This document shows positions 55,531 through 64,000 of a stretch of 64,000 nt of DNA, piece by piece. Origin of the DNA: Mytilinidion resinicola. Its lineage: Eukaryota > Ascomycota > Dothideomycetes > Mytilinidiales > Mytilinidiaceae. The notes under the pieces were generated by a model. That model was not told the DNA's origin, searched no databases, and saw nothing but the letters and a program-made list of their open reading frames with translations. The DNA lies in assembly GCF_010093595.1 (NCBI RefSeq), contig NW_022985442.1:1511656-1575655 (forward strand), read 5' to 3'. The position numbers were made by a program, and so were the translations under genes. Position 1 is the stretch's first letter, and every line of letters starts with the position of its first letter.

Positions 55531-58037
55531 GACAATTAGTTGCTGAGGAAACACTGAATGAGCAGAAGAGTGAATGGGAAAGGGAAAAGGCTGAGTTTAC
55601 ACAGAAAGGTTGGTGGCCTCAAGGACCACGGTTTGGGGCCATGTTAATAACTATATTGAAACAAGGCGACACAGCATCGAGAAGGAACTTATAGTTACCT
55701 TATCTCATAGAGGTTGTGTTATGGGGGCTGAGTTTACACAGAAATCATGGTGAGGTCGGGGAGTACGACTTGGGGGCCATGGTAACGAATATATGGAAAC
55801 AAAGAGACACAGCATCGGGCGAAGCATATTGTTGTCGTCCTAATATAGAGTGGGTTTGCAGTAGATGGTAGGAAGGACATGAACCGCAGTTAGTGAAACG
55901 AGCACCGCTCGCATCGTCCTACAGCGTGTTTGTTAGAAGATTAAAGATAGCTTTATGGGAGTAACAGAAAATATGACAGAGAATAAATGCAGTGTACGAA
56001 GTAATTGAATGCATAGATATTGCCCCGTTGACAAATGGATGTGCGGAAGTGATAGCACTATGCAGTCGCAGAACGGTAAGTAATACGTATGCTGTGTCGG
56101 GTCAAAAGTCGCACACTATGAATATCCTTAATGCTCTTATGCACCTTTCCGAGATGAAATAGGCTTAGCGGGCCGGGGATGTTTCGAGCCGACGTACTAC
56201 CTCTCCTCTGCTTCATCACTGCCCAACACAACCGGGTTTCTAGAGCAGGTACTCTTCCGATTCCCTCCAGACCGGAAGCGACCTCCATGGAGGTGACTTC
56301 TCTCTAACATAATGGGAATCGATACTGTGCAGCGACTTGGGTGATGGGACTAACCAAAGACAAGATAGATCTGTGAATGAGTCGAAATCTTGCAGGTAAT
56401 GGATTGTTCGTGTTTGACTCCGAAATTTGTCTTCTTAGCTTACGTCGAATAGATTACTCCCTTATATACCCTCCAACAGCCTTAGCTATAGTTCTCTCTA
56501 CGAATCACCCGCTACAAACCCCTCCCCGATCCACCGCCTCGACCACCCAGAATACCAAATCAGTCCTTGAATATCAATAGAAACGCTTCAGACGTGCTAA
56601 AACCATAGGAAAGCTTGCACCCGAGAGTGAGGAAGGGATGTACGCCGTTGGGAAAGTCGTACCGATTTTCTAGGCAGGTGGATTTGTTGCTGCTTGGGAA
56701 AGGCTGCATAGCCCCTTCTTCCTAGTCTATCAACGAACAGAAACGCCTGATGCAGATATCTTCTTCCGTTCAGACTGATATCAGCGCAAAGATCTGCTAA
56801 GAGCTTGATGATTTGGAAAGTGCGGAAACCCTGCCTAGGGGCAATCATCCTCCATTTTCAAGATGAAATGTCCCGGGATTGAAACTACCTCAATCGTTTG
56901 TGCCGCATCTTCAGCTTGCCATTAGGCCGTCAACCCACTTGTGTTGTGATTCTAGAGCTCGCTAGACCTTTCCAATTCATTTACGATAAATACCCACGGA
57001 TGCGAGGATTCCGGATATAAGGATGTAGGACATCTGATTCGGCTTTTCGACTATCTCGGCCTCAGCCCCTCCAGGCCCTTAGCCTTGCTGTCGTGCACAA
57101 TTTTGTGTGGCCCGCATGCGTGCTAGCTAAGCGTCATCGTTGAACAATCAACTGTTCGACAGGAAGCCTTGCTCTGAAGATCTAGATAGGATTGATAATA
57201 ATTCTTTCCTATAATAGGCATAGACTTCCACGCGTAGGCATGTTTTCAAGCGGCTCTCCGCGAATTGCTTTGTCATCCACCTTAATCCAGACCAAACCGA
57301 CACGTGACTTGAGCCTTTCCTGTGTAGGCTCTTTCATATTCTAGAGCAATTGCTATCAACACAGATACTTTTTCCGAAGCCTCGGAGTGGTGTACCACTA
57401 CTGATGGAGGTGAGATGCTGTAGATGAATATAATGCGACCGGAAGGCGGAAGGTATTCATTTATAGGCAGGTCTCGTTGGCCCAGCGACGTTTCAGTATT
57501 TTACATTTTGCACTGAGGTGAGATGAGCCCACCGGCATTGGAGCCCTCTCTTACTCACGTGCCCTCCCTACAACAAATTCGATTCTCAACCTATGTATAT
57601 ATTTCAAAATATTTGAGCACCCCTTGTACTAACCAGCAGGAATGCCCCGGTGGCGTCGGCCCCGGATCTCCCAACATGCTAACTTAGGTCTTGTTTTTCT
57701 TTTTGATATTCATTGTCTAGGTCCCGATTCGAATCCCGCTCTTGTCAGGATCTTTTTGGAGAAACCCTCTTTTGGGGGTGGCTACACCCCCTTCCTCCCT
57801 CGAGGGGTGGTGTTTTGCACTTTCTCAGAACTTTGAGGCCGCGATGTTCTTGTTGCTCTGTGTGCGTGCTATGCATGGAGGGGCGTATACGGTCTCTGGA
57901 TTCTGAGGTGTTCTGTGGCCGTCATCTCAGTTGACGCGGCAAATCCCGCTCTCGTCTCAAGCTTATTCAGACCTCACTTCATCCCTCGTTAACACCATCT
58001 CCACTCCTCATCACTGCAATTCCTCCTTCTGCGCTCT
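55531..58037. other. Long intergenic region with a direct repeat
   Basis: 2.5 kb without a supported gene. It holds the two-copy repeat at 55589-55817. The right end (about 57950-58037) is CT-rich and is likely the Hop1 promoter. Confidence 0.5.
55589..55817. repeat. Diverged direct repeat, two copies of about 92 bp
   Basis: Copies at 55589-55680 and 55727-55817 share ggctgagtttacacagaaa, a block with gggccatg.taa..a.tat.t.gaaacaa, and gacacagcatcg, in the same order and orientation, 138 bp apart. Confidence 0.75.
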
Positions 58038-61000
58038 ATGCCTCGCACACAGGCCACTAAGGTCCGCTCGCGCGGTAAAGCCACTGCCACTGCCACTGCC
58101 GCTCCACAAGTCCTCGGAGCAAAGACGATCGAGCGCACCGATCAAACTACCCTGACCACGTCAACGCAACTCATTGAGCAACAGCAGAGCACAGAGGTTG
58201 TCCAAAGCCTTATTCATGGCTCTGTAAGCTTCACATCTCATTTGCATGGCCGGCTTAGCTAATGAAGTTTCAGATCAGTTGCCTCTCCTACCTAAGGTAA
58301 CACACTCGCCGCCTGTTACTTTCATCTTCTACTCACATCCGATCTAGGAGCCTTTTCCCGGAAGGCTGCTTCGATGAGCAATGGTACGATTACGGCGACA
58401 CTCATTGGCCCTACGAAGACTATGCTGCTGGCAACTACCTTCCAGAGCACTCCTCGAGTCAGGCCAGCGCTAAAGACAAAGGCAAATCCGACCCCAAACT
58501 CAAGGGAACATGCATGAGAGTGCTGAGGCGGGGGCGAAGCAAAGCTGTTGACACACTTCTTGATTGGCTTGTAAGCATCACCGGGACAGTATATTCATCC
58601 AAAACCGCCTCCTTAGGAAAAATTAGCAGCGGAGATATCTGACCTAAGTGTAGGAGAACGGCGCGTTCGATGCCTTGAAGCACGGCCATCTCCGTGCCAT
58701 CCAGCTCAACATATTCGAAGATGCAGACCACCCCTCCAACGTCGTCGAGACCTACACATTCACGTTCAATTACGTACGGTCGCCAGACCGCTCAGTCGCG
58801 GTGGTAGGAATTGAGATGACCGGCCCAAAAGCTGAATCTGTAACCATAAAGAACGCAAAATACGCCATGCAAATGTTCATTCGGAGGTTGATTGCCCTCT
58901 GTGGTACCCTACCCGATCTTCCCTCGAGACGATATCTCAACATGCATCTGTTCTATACTGAGGATTGCGATCCGGACTACGAGCCTCCGGGCTTCAAAGA
59001 GTCTGATAGTGATACTGTTTTCTTTCCGGACACTGATTGGAAGAGGGAGAGCGTGTCTTGCGGAACAATGGATGGTGGCTTTCACGCTGTCACACTCAAA
59101 GTATCCTATCTACGAAATATTACGCAGGAATCGAGCCAGTCTGCTGGAGTGGATCGTGGCCTTCCGGCCAACTTGACATACACCGAACCGGTATCCAGAG
59201 ATTTCGATATTGAGGTGCTGAAAGACCCTGCTCCTGTCGAGCATGCGGAGCAAACGGAGAACGCGGAACAGACAAATGTAGAGAGGGTTGCGGTTCTCAA
59301 AGTAAGCCAAGAGATGAGGGCTTTGACAATGGCCGCTTCAGCTTCTCAGTCGATCCAGAAAACCAGCCATCGCGTTGATCGATATTCAACAACTCGCGGC
59401 TCTAACCCGCACCCGCAGGCTGACGTGCTAGCTCGCATCCCTGAAGATGGACCAACTCAGCGCAGCAATCTAGAGGATAGTCTGAACGACTACGAGATGG
59501 ATCTTGATGAAGCTAACACACGAGCAATGCCTGGTAATCCTGCACCTATCACCAATCTTTCTCGAGAAACACAAGATGCCCGACAAGCGCACCAGGTCAT
59601 TGACATGTCAGCTTCCTCTTCTCCACGAGCTCAAGATACCCAGCCTCCGGGTGATGTCCAGATCAAGAAGAAACTGGAGCGAATGGTAGGTTTGGCCATC
59701 ACCTGCCTCAACATCTTTCAGACTGAGCTTCTGCTGACTGAATGTAATCAAACAGCTAGAGCCATCTCCTCAAGACAGTGAGTTGGTGGAGACGCAGCAA
59801 TTGAGTCAATCTTTGAGCCGTATGGATCGTCATCTGAAGATGGTTGAAAACATGCCGCCGGCCCAACTGTCCGAGAGAAAGATCAAGGAGCTAGATGGTA
59901 GGAGAAATTCACTTCTCCCCCCAAGAGAGAACGCGTCTAGCAAGCGAAGGCGCTCTGCTTCTGTCGACCTCACCGGGGAGAAGGACATCACTTCCTGCCA
60001 GTGTGGATGGGACCAAGACGAAGATGACATGGTAAGCCCCTTTACACGTCCCTGAATATGCTCGTTACTGAGTGTTACAGATAAACTGTAGCTTCTGTGA
60101 TACTTGGCAGCATCTACACTGCTATGGATACTGTGGGTCAGACGATCCTAGAATTCCGGTAGTGCATGCTTGCTACAATTGCCTTCTTCAAGACAAGGAA
60201 GCGCCTCGGCTACCAGAGATGAGGGACCTAGCTTTACAGCGACGGGGAATGCACATCATTGAGAAGCAAGGATATACCAACGATCGAGATTTCTCAGCCG
60301 CGCTCCGTAGGTTCCCCTCATCCGGCTCTGACGTTGCCTTTATTACTTGCTGACTTGGCAGGCTCTGATCTCCAAACTGCCAGTCGACTTTTTAATCATC
60401 TTCGCAAGCAAGGCTATGTTGTACCTGTGCCAGGACCGAGGAAGAAGGGATCAAAGCCAAAATACACGGCTGCAACGGCTGAGCCAATATTCGCACAAAT
60501 GATGCGCGAGTACTTCGACCCCATGACGAAAGTTTCGCATCATGTATGTGGATGGTTTACAACACAGATGATTCCATCAGCTGACTGAAATCCAGTTCGT
60601 CGAATTGCCTCAGCCAAAGGCGCTGCCGATAGATACCAGCGTGACGCAGTTCACGAATACTCAATTCACGTTGCCCGAACCCAGAACGAATACGCAGTAT
60701 GCTCAGTTTGCGTTCCCCGACAGCCAAGTCGTCTTCGATTCGATGGAAACCGACGACGTCGACGAGACGCAGGATGATGCTGCGACGGGACAGCTTACTC
60801 CGAAGCCATCGTCCTCCTTCCACCACCGGTCGGATCGCATTGCGTCGTTGGCCGCTCGGCAGACCCGAATTGCCGCGCAATCTACTTCACAGCCACCAGT
60901 CACCCAGGTAGACGATTCCCAGGGCAGCCAGAGCTCCAGATACCCACTGCGTCACCGCACCGCCAATGAAAGCTCGCCACCCAAGACGAACGCGGGTCGA

Positions 61001-61198
61001 GTCAGAAGCGTGATGGCGGCGCCCAAGACGCCTGGAAATAAGAGAGGACGGGACGAAGATCAAGAGAACTTCCGTGGCGAGACGCCCGCTGAGAGAGCGA
61101 AGAGGCTGAAGAGCTCGATGAGCCAGAGCTTGATTGATATTGGCGAGACGATGACGCCTTCGCCTGCGCCGACGTCGTTTCACGACAACAGATTCTGA
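58038..61198 (+). CDS. hop1: Hop1-type meiotic axis protein (HORMA plus PHD finger)
   Basis: Eight exons: 58038-58223, 58274-58296, 58348-58570, 58654-59685, 59756-60031, 60081-60306, 60362-60543 and 60596-61198. They sum to 2,751 nt and 916 residues. A HORMA domain spans roughly residues 45-290 (QQSTEVVQSLIHGSISCLSY, MRVLRRGRSKAVDTLLDWLE, IQLNIFEDA, ETYTFTFNYV, IRRLIALCGTLPDLPSRRYLNMHLFYTED). A PHD-type C4HC3 finger lies near 569-617 (CQCGWDQDEDDMINCSFCDTWQHLHCYGYCG...CYNCLL), followed by a helical, winged-helix-like part. The basic tail carries PLRHR, NKRGRDED and a C-terminal SPAPTSFHDNRF. Hop1 coats the meiotic chromosome axis and controls crossover formation. The 23-nt exon 2 is needed to keep the HORMA motif intact. 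Confidence 0.93.
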
Positions 61199-64000
61199 GG
61201 ATGATGAGAAAGATGAGATCTGAGAATGATTTGTAAAGGGAAACGTGTCGCGAAAATGGGGTTTCGGGCAAGCTTTTCGTCGGGTAATGTGTTGAGGCGA
61301 TATCGTGAGGATATGATTTACGATGACGAAGGTATGGAAAATGGATTACGACAATATGGTCATGACTCCCATGTACATGGCTATAATGAAGACAACTCCG
61401 GGGGGGGGGGGGAGGTATAAAAGGTATCTTTACGAGTTGACGACAATTCGTCACAGATAGCAATCTCATCATCGGAGCAGCGCAATCTGGGAAACGGCTT
61501 TTTTTTTTCTTTTCTTTCCTCATGATATTCGGGTATATTATCTAGCTCGTATTCACACCTACAAAAAAGCAAATGACTTACATGTTTCTTCTTTTGCTCC
61601 TTTTTCTCGAGTGCCGCGAAAGCATACTGCGTCTAGTTTTTCGTTGGTGCCTCGGAAGCAGCGGTTTTCGTTTTCTCGGAACAGCTGACGACGCGGTCGT
61701 AGCACAGTCCCGCAGTTTTGCGCGCCAAATCGCAAGGTTTCGCAACTGCTTTCTTTTTCTTTTTTTTGCTTTTTGGAGATTAAGGGATGGAACTAGCGGG
61801 GTGAGCTGCAAGTGGCGTGAGGCTCGGGCATGGGAAGAGAATGGGCGCACGTGGCCTAGGATGCGCGGGTAGGTTGCATACATTGTTTGCGTTGCAGCAG
61901 CAGCAGCAGCGTAACGCAAGGGCTGGGGCCTCGTGCGATGTCGGCTCGGACTGCTGCGGCCTTCTGAGGTACCGCGGTAGTAGCGGTAGCATCTTTTGGG
62001 GGTGAAGGGCAGAAGGGGGAGAGGGAATTGCGGCGCTTGCATGCACGTGGATGGAGCACACCGGCGGGGTTTGGGGATACTCGGGAGGAGTGCATATGTA
62101 GGTGTGTTGCGGGATTGCTGGACCGAGGATATGCGCACGCGGGTTGGAGGACGCATATGCGGGTGTGGTGGGAGGCTGGGATGATGGGGGTTGGAGTGTC
62201 AGTGTGGAGTGGAGCGGGCAGGGCAGGGCAGGGCAGGGCAGGGCAAGTTCCCGTGGGCTGGCGGATACTCGCATTGCATCGCTCACGAGCGCGAATGATT
62301 CGTGTTTCAGGTGAGAGTTCTCGCGTGGCTGGCATGGGGAGTGGATCGTGCAGTCCCTGGGATCGAGGGACATGTAGGCGTACGGAGAGCCATGGTTGGA
62401 TTTGTTTCGCGGTCTGGCGATTTGTTGAAGCTGCGGAGTGGCCCCCAGGGGTGCATTAGCTTGGAGGGGTAGCTGGGTAGATGAGAGGGGTTGGATTATA
62501 TTACTTCAACGGAAAAAGGCGAGGCGAACCATGGGACTGCGATTGGGAAGCGGTTGGATGCAGCGAAACGGGGTGGCGGGAGGCGGGAGGCGGGTCGGGC
62601 CGGGGGAGCTTTCCGGGGTAGGAGAGCGAGCCTCTTGGGGCGTGGAGATCGGGCACTGTGAGAGAGAACGGTAGTGTTGTGATAGGTTGTCATCGAGTTT
62701 TCTGAGATCAGGAGTGTGTTCGGGATATGGACAGAACAATGGGTATGATTTTGGAGTGTCAGGACTCGTCGATGTAATATGCTAGTCTCATTCAATGTTA
62801 CTGGGAGTATTGATTGCATCTATGTTTGATCTGCAGGATCCAGACGGATCATGCTTATCGGTCTGAAGTTTTGGACATCAATCTTCACCCTTAGCTCTAC
62901 GGGAATCCATGAGCTATTCCAGACAATGAAATGTTGAGGCTTATGGAAGGATTGAAGGGCACGGGAGACATTCATACAAGGAGAAACCCTGATGCACACT
63001 AGTAGACTCTCAATACATGTTCAATACTCACCCGGCTAAGAAGCTCTGGAATAGGCTGAATGTTTACCTAAAAAGTTTCCATAGTCAGGGAAGATCCTGT
63101 GATGTTCCGAAGATGCTGAAACTCCCTGCAGAAAGATGAAAGCGGTCTAGAAACAGCGGTTCCATTGCAGCCATACGAATGGAACAGGAATGAAAAGACT
63201 AGATTTGTTTACGAGACGCTACAGGCCACAGAGTGGGCCATAGTCGCGAAGTAGCGTCTTCAGAGTCCTACAAGCTGATTGTTTTGTTTCAATAGAGGGC
63301 AGCAAGAGGCACAGTGCGAGGGCGAAGCTGCGGTGGAAATAAGCTCATAGCTCATGGTGTCGGGATGGCCCTAAAGAGTGAGAGTCTGAAATTGCCATTT
63401 CTGGAATGGGCACGGGCCAGGGGCATTTGACGAGGTCGAGGAATGTAAGAGCAGGACGGCGAGAAACAACACAGACCTATGAAAACCTACATCTGCAACA
63501 GCTCCCGACAGCTCCTTTCTGGGAGCGAACTTGCTCGAGCATCTACGAGCCTGAGATTCTATTGTTTGCGAAACAACAGGCTGGACAATGAGGCTGGTGG
63601 ATGGGTGGTTGACGCACCGCCGGACCGATGGACCCAAGCACCAGGTCGGCGAGGTCGCGATGGAACACAACGGCTGAAATTTAAGTGGACAAACAGTCAA
63701 AGACATGTCTCGAGACATGCGGCCACGGCTGGGAGGGTCGTTCTCGTGGCGAGGGCTCCGCCGCATGCAGGTCGGGGCTTTCTGGTAGCGGCCAGCAGGC
63801 CAAGGCCGATATGTGCACGACTCGACGCACCTCAGGAGTCGGCCGCACTCGGCGACACCACGTATGCTCGAGAGATGGCGTCTCGAGCCACGAGGGATGG
63901 CGAGATACGAAGGTGCGCAGCCATGACTTGGGCACGGCAATCGCAGGTGTTGATGTGCATCCCAGATCTACAGGCGGGACGCAGGTGGGGGATTGAGCAA
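61199..64000. other. G-rich low-complexity intergenic region, no gene supported
   Basis: 2.8 kb downstream of hop1. It contains a run of 13 G (61400-61412), six CAG units (61894-61910), a GGGCA minisatellite (62216-62245) and several long G-rich stretches on the plus strand (61800-62660). Open frames on both strands here follow the base bias and have no protein character. A gene may begin beyond the window. Confidence 0.45.
62216..62245. repeat. Six-copy GGGCA microsatellite
   Basis: The pentamer GGGCA repeats six times without interruption. Confidence 0.95.

Noticed and set aside
57640..57760. Possible tRNA or SINE (contains cgattcgaatccc, similar to a B-box)
   Set aside because: No T-stem pairing, no acceptor or D arm could be built, and no second copy was seen.
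61578..62373. Open frames of 190-200 codons on the minus strand
   Set aside because: They are Pro/Arg/Ala-rich products of the G-rich plus-strand bias, overlap each other in different frames and lack any motif.
1..64000. CRISPR arrays, rRNA genes, prophage, operon-type features
   Set aside because: No regularly spaced repeats, no rRNA sequence, and the intron-rich eukaryotic gene structure makes bacterial features inapplicable.

Overview
The window looks like nuclear DNA of a filamentous ascomycete (Pezizomycotina; class not determined, a Dothideomycete or relative would fit). The genes carry many short introns (about 45-115 nt, GT-AG), and they include a NACHT/WD40 protein, a HORMA-PHD Hop1, a Cdc4 F-box protein, a Dlt1-type membrane protein and a PRISE-type reductase. 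Every multi-exon model given an aa length below was joined by eye, and its summed exon length divides exactly by three. The SNF2 model (15365-19201) is the exception and contains an unresolved frame break.

Left part, 1 to about 23.3 kb, is accessory in character. It holds the end of a NACHT-WD40 protein and a divergent pair of large proteins I do not recognise, one intact (minus strand) and one broken by stops and frameshifts (plus strand). Next comes a nine-exon gene fusing a fungal NACHT NTPase, two C2H2 fingers and a WW domain (9749-14985, minus). It is followed by an SNF2/Rad5-type helicase with a substituted Walker A residue and an apparent frame break. A repeat island (19.9-21.4 kb) contains a solo LTR with a TATAT target duplication. 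The part ends with a C2H2 gene that has internally duplicated fingers and an in-frame TGA near its end.

Right part, about 24 to 61.2 kb, is mostly conserved single-copy genes. In order they are: Dlt1-like membrane protein; two hypothetical proteins head to head; type-B carboxylesterase; mitochondrial ribosome recycling factor; nucleoside 2-deoxyribosyltransferase-like protein; class II aldolase/adducin protein; phosphoserine phosphatase; MARVEL-like membrane protein; PRISE-type SDR; an intron-containing tRNA-Thr(AGT); aldo-keto reductase; single-pass membrane protein; BRAP2/Etp1-type RING protein; Cdc4; a lectin-like membrane protein; and Hop1.

The last 2.8 kb (61.2-64 kb) is G-rich low-complexity sequence without a gene I can support. 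The right-hand genes are independent housekeeping, signalling and meiotic functions, not a pathway cluster. The left-hand genes resemble the fast-evolving NLR-like and transposon-associated part of a fungal genome.
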